From CAYHXN01 sp964360605 (GTDB lineage: Bacteria; Patescibacteriota; Minisyncoccia; UBA6257; WO2-44-18): a stretch of DNA of 21,456 nucleotides. How positions within the stretch are numbered: position 1 is the stretch's first letter; each line of letters opens with the position of its first letter. This document shows positions 1-6,006 of this stretch, one piece after another. The notes under the pieces are model-generated. The model was not told the origin of the DNA. It did no database searches and saw nothing but the letters and a program-made list of their open reading frames with translations. The stretch spans positions 1 through 21,456 of the forward strand of contig CAYHXN010000010.1 of NCBI GenBank assembly GCA_964360605.1, in the 5' to 3' direction. The position numbers and the translations under genes are program-made.

Positions 1-62
1 CACGTACGCTTGAGGTGCGTATGCCGCAAGGCGTGGAGGTTCAATTCCTCTCCCGCGCACCA
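1..62 (+). tRNA. tRNA-Leu(GAG), 3' part, cut by the window edge
   Basis: The 5' half lies outside the window. Visible parts: anticodon stem 5-9/17-21 around a seven-base loop TTGAGGT with anticodon GAG at 12-14 (reads CUC/CUU); a long variable arm 22-33 (TGCC/GGCG around GCAA), as expected of a class II tRNA such as Leu; T-stem 35-39/47-51 with loop TTCAATT; acceptor strand 52-58, discriminator A59 and an encoded CCA at 60-62. Anticodon plus long variable arm make Leu secure. Confidence 0.93.
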
Positions 63-97
63 AAACGGACTTCGCGATTCTTTGCGGGGGGACTTCC

Positions 98-122
98 TCG
101 CTCCGATCTTGCATCGGAGCGA
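98..122 (+). repeat. Perfect 10-bp hairpin downstream of tRNA-Leu
   Basis: Arms 98-107 and 113-122 are exact inverted repeats around the 5-nt loop CTTGC. No T-tract follows, so it is not a standard terminator. The arm word GGAGCGAA recurs in a palindrome inside valS (21275-21302), so this may be a copy of a dispersed palindromic repeat, or a structure at the 3' end of the tRNA precursor. Confidence 0.5.
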
Positions 123-163
123 AATGCGTTCGAACTAATTCAAGTATCCTGCACACACGAAAC

Positions 164-186
164 TTGCCACTTCTGGCAAATTTTTT
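164..186 (+). terminator. Probable intrinsic terminator of the tRNA-Leu transcript
   Basis: Perfect 6-bp inverted repeat TTGCCA/TGGCAA around CTTC, then A and six Ts (181-186). The stem is modest. Its left arm is also the best -35 candidate for htrA, so the terminator and the next promoter appear merged. Confidence 0.5.
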
Positions 187-201
187 GTTATAATAATTTC
201 T
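164..201 (+). promoter_or_regulatory. htrA promoter, apparently leaderless
   Basis: A perfect -10 TATAAT lies at 189-194. Only 7 nt separate it from ATG 202, so the expected transcription start falls at or next to the A of the start codon. The best -35 is TTGCCA at 164-169 with a long 19-nt spacer. There is no Shine-Dalgarno sequence. Confidence 0.6.
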
Positions 202-1233
202 ATGGCCTCTGTTCCCAAAGTTATTAAAAAAGTGATGCCCGCAGTGGTATCTATTGTCATCTCTAAAAGCTTGGAGGAGATTGAAAAAGAATTGCCACAG
301 GAAATGATGACTCCGTTTGGCGGCGGACCCCAGCTTCAAATCCCCGATGAGGCAATTGACGCTCATGGAATGGTAAAGATCGGAGGCGGATCAGGATTCA
401 TTGTGGACGCTAGCGGTATTATTCTTACGAATCGCCACGTAGTTATTGACCCCAACGCGGAATATACCGTAGTTCTTGATGACGGCCGAAAATTCAAAGG
501 CGAAATAATGGCCCGCGATCCGATTGACGACGTGGCAGTTCTCAAAGTTAATGCTCAAAAACTACCCGTGGTAAAACTCGGGGATTCTTCTGGGATTGAA
601 CTAGGGGAAGGCGTGATTGCCGTTGGCAACGCGCTTGGACTTTTTAAAAATACCGTTTCCACCGGAATTATTTCCGGTCTGTCCCGATCTATTAAGGCCG
701 CTACCGATCCTTTTCATGTCCAAGAATTGCGGGGACTGATCCAAACCGATGCCGCGATTAATCCGGGAAATTCAGGCGGACCGCTAGTTAATATGAGCGG
801 TAATGCCATTGGCATTAATACCGCGATTGTTTTCGGAGCCCAAAATTTGGGTTTTTCCATTCCGATTAATGCCGCCAGACGCGATTTAGCAGACGTCAAA
901 AAATTCGGCCGAATTCGCCGACCTCTTTTGGGTCTTCGCTATATTACCATTGACGAAAACATGCAAGAAAAAATGAAGTTGCCGGTAGCCAACGGTGCTA
1001 TTGTTCTTCACCAAGGGCCTCATTCTCCGGCAATTATTCCCAATAGTCCGGCGCATAAAGCGGGCATTAAAGAAAAAGATATTATTTTAGAGTGCAACGA
1101 CCAAAAAATCACACCCGAACAAACTATCCAGGATTTACTGGAAGTAATGAACGTAGGAGATATCATGAATCTCAAAGTCTTACGCGACAATAAAGAACTA
1201 TCTTTAAAGATAGTTCTGGCAGAGAGAAAATAG
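202..1233 (+). CDS. htrA: HtrA/DegP-type trypsin-like serine protease with C-terminal PDZ domain
   Basis: Serine endoprotease of the S1C (HtrA/Deg) family, which degrades or refolds damaged proteins. The triad is visible: His79 in TNRHV, Asp110 in DPIDDVAVL and Ser191 in GNSGGPLV. Residues ~5-235 form the protease and ~243-343 a single PDZ domain. Length is 343 aa. Oddly, no signal peptide or membrane anchor is present: the protein starts almost directly at the protease domain, and an in-frame stop at 136-138 with no other start before 202 excludes an N-terminal extension. HtrA proteins normally act outside the cytoplasmic membrane, so this copy looks cytosolic or uses an unrecognised export route. 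Expression appears to be from a leaderless promoter. It converges on the micro-protein gene at 1236-1379. The family call is secure; location is inferred. Confidence 0.95.
   Translation: MASVPKVIKKVMPAVVSIVISKSLEEIEKELPQEMMTPFGGGPQLQIPDEAIDAHGMVKIGGGSGFIVDASGIILTNRHVVIDPNAEYTVVLDDGRKFKGEIMARDPIDDVAVLKVNAQKLPVVKLGDSSGIELGEGVIAVGNALGLFKNTVSTGIISGLSRSIKAATDPFHVQELRGLIQTDAAINPGNSGGPLVNMSGNAIGINTAIVFGAQNLGFSIPINAARRDLADVKKFGRIRRPLLGLRYITIDENMQEKMKLPVANGAIVLHQGPHSPAIIPNSPAHKAGIKEKDIILECNDQKITPEQTIQDLLEVMNVGDIMNLKVLRDNKELSLKIVLAERK
1194..1217. repeat. 24-bp perfect palindrome inside the 3' end of htrA
   Basis: Two 12-bp arms meet with no spacer, centred between 1205 and 1206, encoding part of the last PDZ strand. 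It lies just before the convergent ends of htrA and the micro-protein gene, where no other terminator is evident. RNA from either strand could form a roughly 10-bp hairpin, but no T-tract follows on the + strand. Confidence 0.6.
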
Positions 1234-1235
1234 GA

Positions 1236-1379
1236 TTACGGGGCGAGGAGCGCTTTAAGTTGTGGAGTTGGATCGATTGGCAAACCGTTAGCCAGAATAC
1301 CCGGCAAGTGCCGGTAAGTTAAAATAACGAGTATTACTAATCCGCTTAGCACGGTTAGACTAATAAGAAGTTCTTTCAT
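1236..1379 (-). CDS. 47-aa single-span membrane micro-protein, coupled to glmS
   Basis: An ATG at 1379 lies 2 nt after the glmS stop codon and opens a 47-codon frame ending in TAA at 1236. The translation begins MKELLISLTVLSGLVILVIL: a hydrophobic helix at residues ~4-22, followed by TYRHLPGI and a short polar/proline tail. The tight spacing suggests translational coupling to glmS; only a weak GGAA lies upstream. It stops just short of the convergent htrA stop codon. I do not recognise a family. The clean helix, ATG start and operon spacing support a real gene, but the length is small enough for chance. Confidence 0.6.
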   Translation of the reverse strand: MKELLISLTVLSGLVILVILTYRHLPGILANGLPIDPTPQLKALLAP

Positions 1380-1381
1380 GG

Positions 1382-3169
1382 TTATTCCACAGTGACAGAT
1401 TTAGCCAGATTTCTGGGTTTATCCACGTCATATCCTTTCAAAACGCCAAAATGGTAGGCAAAGAGTTGCAGAGGAACGATATTCAACATCGGTTCTAATT
1501 GTTCCGCGGTTTTGGGAACGTAAATTATATCGTCCGCTATTTTAGCGATCCGCTTATCGCCTATGGTAGCGATTGCTATAATTTTCCCCTTACGGGCTTT
1601 TATTTCTTCCAAACTAGAAATGGTTTTTTCGTACAAAGAATTTTTAGTCACAATCGCCACCACCGGAAAATTTTCGTCAATCAGCGCGATCGGGCCGTGC
1701 TTCATTTCCCCCGCCGCGTATCCCTCGGCATGGACATAAGCGATTTCTTTAATTTTCAATGCTCCCTCCAAAGCGGTGGGGTAGTTATATCCCCGTCCTA
1801 TATATAGAAAATTTTGATGATCAAGATATTTCTCTGCTATCGCCTTTATTTTAGCGCTGTTTTTTAAAATGCCGCGAATCTGATTTGGAATTTCCGCTAA
1901 TGCTTTCATAAATTCGCGGGCGGTTTTTGTCTTGTTCTGGCGGGCGTATAAAGAAACTAAAGACAACACCGCTAATTGAGACAAAAAGGCTTTCGTGGAA
2001 GCAACGCCTATTTCCGGACCGGCATGGTTATAAACACCCGCAACGGTTTCTCGGGCAATATTAGAACCGACGCCATTCACAATACCCAATGTTAAAAGTT
2101 TACGCTGATTGGCTTTACGAAGCGCCGCCAGAGTGTCGGCGGTTTCTCCAGATTGAGAAATGAAAAGGCAGGCGGTGTTTTTTTGGGGCGCGTCTTTTTT
2201 GTAACGGTACTCGGAAGCTAGGGTGATTTCGCTCGGAATGCCCGTAAATTCTTCCAAAAGCATTTCCGCTATTAAACCGGCATAATAGGATGTGCCGCAA
2301 GCGTAAATTTCAAACTTTTTTATATTTTCAAATTTATGCGCCACATCTTCCAACCCACCCAGCTTCACCATTCCGCGCCTGGAAGACAAACGGCCCCTTA
2401 AAGCCGCTTCCACAACTTCTGGGCCTTCAAAAATCTCTTTAAGCATAAAGTGCGGGAAGTTTCCTTTTTGCGCTTTTTCCACGTCAATATCCAAATGCTC
2501 AATTTTCGGACGAGCTGGGCCGATTTTATAATCATTCAAAGATAAGTAGCCGTGCTGGCCGTCTTTGAGATAAATTACTTTTTTTACTAAACCAGCCAAA
2601 GCGGTTGGATCGGAAGCAACGTAATAGCCGTCACGACTAATGCCTATTACTAAGGGACTCCCCAAACGAGCCACATAAATTTTTTGCGGCTCTTTCGTAT
2701 TAATCACAGCAAAGGCATAAGCCCCAACAATTTTTTTTAATGCTGGCTCAAGGCCGTATTCTTCAATAAGGTGGGCGGCTACTTCGGTATCGGTCTGGGA
2801 GCGAAAATGGTGTCCTTTTTTTAGAAGCTGTTCTTTTAGTTCCTGATAGTTTTCAATAATCCCGTTGTGAACCAAAAAAATTTCTTTTTTGCAGTCGTAA
2901 TGCGGATGGGCATTAGCTTCGCTAGGAACCCCGTGAGTGGCCCAGCGGGTGTGCCCGATGACAGCAGTTAATGGCAAAGATTTTTGGCCTTGGATGGCTT
3001 TTTCTAACATATCTATCTTGCCGAAAGTTTTAATGTGTCTTTTTTCTCCCTGAAAATCAAAAAAGGCGACGCCAGCCGAGTCATAGCCCCGATATTCTAA
3101 TTTCCTAAGATTCGCAAAAACTATCGGAAGTCCCTCTTTTTTACCGATATAACCAGCAATGCCGCACAT
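1382..3169 (-). CDS. glmS: Glutamine--fructose-6-phosphate aminotransferase (isomerizing)
   Basis: Makes glucosamine-6-phosphate from fructose-6-phosphate and glutamine, the entry step to UDP-GlcNAc and peptidoglycan. The N-terminal class II glutaminase domain (1-~235) starts MCGIAGYIG with nucleophile Cys2 and carries YRGYDSAGV, HTRWATHG and QTDTE. Two SIS sugar-isomerase domains follow (~280-595) with CGTSYYAG (291-298), SQSGETADT (339-347), EIGVASTKAF and EGYAAGEMKHGP. The tail DKPRNLAKSVTVE is the usual active-site end. Length 595 aa is close to the E. coli enzyme (about 609). It has its own promoter after the terminator of the 106-aa gene, an apparently leaderless start, and a micro-protein gene 2 nt downstream. 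No glmS ribozyme fits in the very short upstream gap. Confidence 0.98.
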   Translation of the reverse strand: MCGIAGYIGKKEGLPIVFANLRKLEYRGYDSAGVAFFDFQGEKRHIKTFGKIDMLEKAIQGQKSLPLTAVIGHTRWATHGVPSEANAHPHYDCKKEIFLVHNGIIENYQELKEQLLKKGHHFRSQTDTEVAAHLIEEYGLEPALKKIVGAYAFAVINTKEPQKIYVARLGSPLVIGISRDGYYVASDPTALAGLVKKVIYLKDGQHGYLSLNDYKIGPARPKIEHLDIDVEKAQKGNFPHFMLKEIFEGPEVVEAALRGRLSSRRGMVKLGGLEDVAHKFENIKKFEIYACGTSYYAGLIAEMLLEEFTGIPSEITLASEYRYKKDAPQKNTACLFISQSGETADTLAALRKANQRKLLTLGIVNGVGSNIARETVAGVYNHAGPEIGVASTKAFLSQLAVLSLVSLYARQNKTKTAREFMKALAEIPNQIRGILKNSAKIKAIAEKYLDHQNFLYIGRGYNYPTALEGALKIKEIAYVHAEGYAAGEMKHGPIALIDENFPVVAIVTKNSLYEKTISSLEEIKARKGKIIAIATIGDKRIAKIADDIIYVPKTAEQLEPMLNIVPLQLFAYHFGVLKGYDVDKPRNLAKSVTVE

Positions 3170-3204
3170 GAAATAATTCTATAAACTTCCTAAACAATGA
3201 GCAA
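3170..3204 (-). promoter_or_regulatory. glmS promoter, leaderless
   Basis: -35 TTGCTC at 3204-3199, a 17-nt spacer, and -10 TAGAAT at 3181-3176. Only 6 nt lie between the -10 and ATG 3169, so transcription should start at or beside the start codon. An AGGAAG upstream falls inside the spacer and cannot act as a ribosome site for this transcript. Confidence 0.72.
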
Positions 3205-3209
3205 GCTGT

Positions 3210-3235
3210 AAAAAAAAATGGCCCCGAAGGGGGCC
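3210..3235 (-). terminator. Intrinsic terminator of the 106-aa gene
   Basis: A 6-bp all-GC stem (GGCCCC/GGGGCC) with loop CTTC on the - strand, followed by A and nine Ts. The stem starts at the last base of the stop codon. Confidence 0.9.
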
Positions 3236-3555
3236 TAGCCTGTATTACGGATTCCATAGTATTCAGATCCTCGGATTGTTCTTGAAATAATACTGCCGCG
3301 AACTAAAAGCTTTGCTAAAACAGCGCTCATTATTTCTGAGGGCCTAATGCCTAAACTAACAAATTCAGTGCCATGAAAATCACTGAATAGACATTGCCAA
3401 GTTAGGGAATCTTTAATTTCATCCATGATTTCCTTTTTAGAAAACATTTTATCGGAACAACGCGATAAAAAAATAGAGACAGTTTCCGCAAGCTGGGACG
3501 TGGCCCGTTCGTAAACGACATAAGCTTTATCCACCCTCTTCCGATCAATTGGCAT
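3235..3555 (-). CDS. Orphan 106-aa protein, possible winged-helix regulator
   Basis: I do not recognise a family. The N-terminal half is helical in character (RVDKAYVVYERATSQLAETV, then FSKKEIMDEIKDSL). The C-terminal end reads like a helix followed by a beta-hairpin wing (LLVRGSIISRTIRGSEYYGI), which is why a winged-helix DNA- or RNA-binding fold is possible; this is inference. The expression signals are the best in the window: promoter TTGATA/TATAAT with a 17-nt spacer inside the end of leuS, ribosome site AAGGAGGT six bases before ATG, and a strong terminator. It is therefore a monocistronic and probably well-expressed gene. A palindrome TTGGCGCCAA sits at the expected transcription start. 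Confidence 0.85.
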   Translation of the reverse strand: MPIDRKRVDKAYVVYERATSQLAETVSIFLSRCSDKMFSKKEIMDEIKDSLTWQCLFSDFHGTEFVSLGIRPSEIMSAVLAKLLVRGSIISRTIRGSEYYGIRNTG

Positions 3556-3561
3556 TCCGGG

Positions 3562-3569
3562 ACCTCCTT
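3562..3569 (-). promoter_or_regulatory. Full-length Shine-Dalgarno AAGGAGGT
   Basis: Six nucleotides (CCCGGA) separate it from ATG 3555. It fixes the start of the 106-aa gene and is one of only two strong ribosome sites in the window (the other precedes the patatin-like gene). Confidence 0.9.
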
Positions 3570-3576
3570 AAATGTT

Positions 3577-3586
3577 TTGGCGCCAA
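3577..3586. promoter_or_regulatory. Palindrome TTGGCGCCAA at the +1 region, candidate operator
   Basis: A perfect 10-bp palindrome overlapping the predicted transcription start (~3584) of the 106-aa gene, between its -10 box and ribosome site. The position suits a repressor site, possibly autoregulatory if the product is a DNA-binding protein. No second copy was noticed. Confidence 0.4.
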
Positions 3587-3590
3587 TTAG

Positions 3591-3619
3591 ATTATAAATT
3601 AAACAATAAAATTTATCAA
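3591..3619 (-). promoter_or_regulatory. Strong sigma70-type promoter of the 106-aa gene
   Basis: -35 TTGATA at 3619-3614, a 17-nt spacer, and a perfect -10 TATAAT at 3596-3591. The -35 lies within the last codons of leuS and the spacer covers the leuS stop codon. The leader would be about 29 nt. Confidence 0.85.
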
Positions 3620-5962
3620 GCGGTTTTTGACAAAAATAGTTTTTTTAACGGGAGAAGTCCCGATCCATTTTTTCGCCGATTCGCTGGCTAATGCCACGCT
3701 TTCCGCTTCATTTTGAGGAATTTCCTTGGCTACTTTGACAGTCCCGCGGGTTCGGCCATTCACCTGAATTATTAAATCAAATTCCCCCTCGGCAATCAGC
3801 CTTTCATCCCATTTTGGCCAAGATTCATAATCCAATAAGGTTTTGTGTCCCAATAAACTCCATAATTCTTGGACTAGATGCGGCGCGAACGGGAAAAGTA
3901 GTTTGCAATAGACCGAGTAAAATTCTTTGGGAATAGCGTCCGCTTTTTCTAATTCATTCAATAGAATCATCAAGGCGCTGATTGCGGTATTGAAATGAAA
4001 GTTTTTAATATCTTCGGTAACCTTCTTTATAGTTTTGTGGAGTGATTGTTGTATTTTGTCACTCTGAGAAGTTAAAGACGATGAAGAATCTCTTAAGGTC
4101 CTTCGCTTTAAAACTAGATTATTGGCTCTATTCAAAAATCTATGCAATCCGACGATGCCGCTTGGGTCCCACGGCTTAGCATCTTCCAATGGCCCCATAA
4201 ACATTTCGTAAAGCCGCAAAGAATCGGCGCCAAATTCTTTAACCATATCGTCAGGACTAATTACATTGCCCTTGGATTTAGACATTTTTTGCCCGTCGGG
4301 ACCAAGAATCAGCCCTTGGTTAACCAATCTTTGGAAAGGTTCTTTAGTGGGTACTGCGCCAATGTCATATAAAAATTTGTGCCAAAAACGGGCATACAAA
4401 AGATGTAAAACCGCGTGCTCCACGCCACCGACATAAATATCTACCGGCAACCAATATTCAAAGTTTTGAGTTTTTAGCTTATAGCCTTTAGGTTCCTTAC
4501 TAAGGTAGGCGAGATAATACCAGTTGGAGCCGGCCCATTGAGGCATGGTATTAGTCTCTCGTTTGGCCGGTCCGCCGCATTGGGGACATTTCACGTTAAC
4601 CCATTTTTTAATTGCCGCGAGCGGAGATTCGGCTTTGCCGGTCGGTTCATAATTTTTCACCTTCGGCAGTTCCACGGGCAAATCCTTTTCATCAACCGGC
4701 TGATTTCCGCATTTTTCACATTTAATTATCGGAATTGGCTCGCCCCAATATCGCTGGCGGGAAAAAATCCAATCGCGTAATTTGTAATTGATTTTAGACT
4801 CCCCCAACCATTTTTCTTTTGGCACTAAGGGCCGATCTGCAATCGGCAACTTAAATTTTTGGGCAAATTCCCGATCTCGCTCATCATGCTGGGGAACAGC
4901 CATAATCGCTCCGGTCCCATAGTGAACCAGAACGTAATCCGAAATCCAAACCGGAATTTTTTCTTTATTATGAGGGTTAATCGCAAAAACTCCTTTTAAT
5001 TCAACGCCGGTTTTTTTATTCAAATCCGAAATGCGGTCTCGCTCGGATTTATTTTCTGTTTGAGCGATGTAACTAACAACTTCCTGCCAATTTTTAATTT
5101 TTAATTTTAAATTTTCAATTAACGGATGCTCTGGAGCAAGAACTAAATAGGTAGCTCCGTCTATGGTATCAGGACGAGTTGTAAAGACCGGAATTGAGGA
5201 TTGCCCCTCTGTTGGCGGGATCTCGCTTATTGAGAAGTTTATAACTCTGCCTTCGGAACGACCAATCCAATTTTTCTGCATTTCCTTGACTCGTTCCGGC
5301 CAGTCTAAATCCTGCAAATCATCTAACAAGCGGTTGGCGTAAGCGGTTATTCTTAAGACCCAATGCTTAAGATTCCGCCTTTCTGCCAAAGAATCGCAAC
5401 TTTCGCATCTTCCGGCGATAACCTCTTCGTTTGCCAAAACGGTTTTACAAGAAGGACACCAATTCACCGGAATTTCCGCCTCATAGGCCAATCCCTTTTT
5501 AAAAAGCTGGAGGAAAATCCACTGGGTCCATTTGTAGTATTCCGGATCGGTGGTATTAATTTCTCGGCTCCAGTCATAGCTAAACCCCAAGCTATTTAAC
5601 TGTTCCTTAAATCGTTTAATGTTTTGGGATACTACTTTACTCGGATGAATTTTCTTTTTAATAGCGTAGTTTTCCGCTGGTAATCCAAAAGCGTCCCAGC
5701 CCATCGGATGTAAAACATTTTTGCCATTCATTCGGTTAAATCGGGCAACGATATCAGAAGCGGTATAGCCCTCTACGTGGCCGACATGTAATCCTTCTCC
5801 GGATGGATAAGGGAACATATCTAGCACGTAGGACTTTCCCGCAGTTAGCGGAGTGGCCGAGGAGGATGGAGGATTCTCTTTGGCACGCCAAATACGATAG
5901 CCATTTTTAGCCCAGATCTTCTGCCATTTCTTCTCTATTTTTTTAAAATCGTACTTAGGCAT
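3599..5962 (-). CDS. leuS: Leucyl-tRNA synthetase
   Basis: Charges tRNA-Leu. Class Ia signature HVGH at 59-62 after LDMFPYPSGEG, and KMSKS at 559-563. A zinc-ribbon-like cluster lies at Cys169/172/186/189 and a second at Cys415/418/459/462. The CP1 editing domain shows TTRPDT (261-266) and AIMAVPQHDERD (352-363). The C-terminal domain contains the usual QVNGRTRG motif. Length 787 aa is somewhat below the ~860 of E. coli. Residues ~622-636 (LRDSSSSLTSQSDK) look like an inserted repeat peptide, and ~30-42 (PPSSSATPLTAGK) is an unusual low-complexity stretch before the HIGH region. A perfect -10 TATAAT ends 10 nt before ATG, so the leader would be only a few bases and lacks an SD. The matching -35 is poor. 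Confidence 0.97.
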   Translation of the reverse strand: MPKYDFKKIEKKWQKIWAKNGYRIWRAKENPPSSSATPLTAGKSYVLDMFPYPSGEGLHVGHVEGYTASDIVARFNRMNGKNVLHPMGWDAFGLPAENYAIKKKIHPSKVVSQNIKRFKEQLNSLGFSYDWSREINTTDPEYYKWTQWIFLQLFKKGLAYEAEIPVNWCPSCKTVLANEEVIAGRCESCDSLAERRNLKHWVLRITAYANRLLDDLQDLDWPERVKEMQKNWIGRSEGRVINFSISEIPPTEGQSSIPVFTTRPDTIDGATYLVLAPEHPLIENLKLKIKNWQEVVSYIAQTENKSERDRISDLNKKTGVELKGVFAINPHNKEKIPVWISDYVLVHYGTGAIMAVPQHDERDREFAQKFKLPIADRPLVPKEKWLGESKINYKLRDWIFSRQRYWGEPIPIIKCEKCGNQPVDEKDLPVELPKVKNYEPTGKAESPLAAIKKWVNVKCPQCGGPAKRETNTMPQWAGSNWYYLAYLSKEPKGYKLKTQNFEYWLPVDIYVGGVEHAVLHLLYARFWHKFLYDIGAVPTKEPFQRLVNQGLILGPDGQKMSKSKGNVISPDDMVKEFGADSLRLYEMFMGPLEDAKPWDPSGIVGLHRFLNRANNLVLKRRTLRDSSSSLTSQSDKIQQSLHKTIKKVTEDIKNFHFNTAISALMILLNELEKADAIPKEFYSVYCKLLFPFAPHLVQELWSLLGHKTLLDYESWPKWDERLIAEGEFDLIIQVNGRTRGTVKVAKEIPQNEAESVALASESAKKWIGTSPVKKTIFVKNRLINFIV
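4054..4098 (-). repeat. Repeat-like insertion inside leuS (AGATTCTTC...AGAGTGACA type)
   Basis: Read on the - strand this stretch runs AGATTCTTC, a short core, then CTCAGAGTGACA. I recognise that wording as a dispersed repeat of many bacterial genomes. It is in frame and encodes a Ser-rich peptide (residues ~622-636) at the junction before the anticodon-binding helices of LeuRS, where homologues need no such loop. Confidence 0.55.
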
Positions 5963-5972
5963 GATATAGAAA

Positions 5973-5978
5973 ATTATA
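5973..5978 (-). promoter_or_regulatory. leuS -10 box, near-leaderless
   Basis: TATAAT at 5978-5973, 10 nt before ATG 5962. No good -35 is visible at 16-18 nt; that space is occupied by the preceding terminator. Confidence 0.45.
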
Positions 5979-5980
5979 AT

Positions 5981-6006
5981 AAAAAACCCCGTTTATGACG
6001 AGGTTT
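5981..6006 (-). terminator. Intrinsic terminator of the acyl-CoA ligase gene
   Basis: Eight-bp stem AAACCTCG/CGGGGTTT (one T-G pair) with a 7-nt loop, running into TTTTTT. It overlaps the ligase stop codon. Confidence 0.8.

Noticed and set aside
15..227. 70-codon + strand frame across the tRNA
   Set aside because: It runs through tRNA-Leu and into htrA in another frame; no coding character.
3170..3234. A glmS ribozyme or riboswitch before glmS
   Set aside because: Only ~40 nt lie between the preceding terminator and ATG, and they form a promoter.
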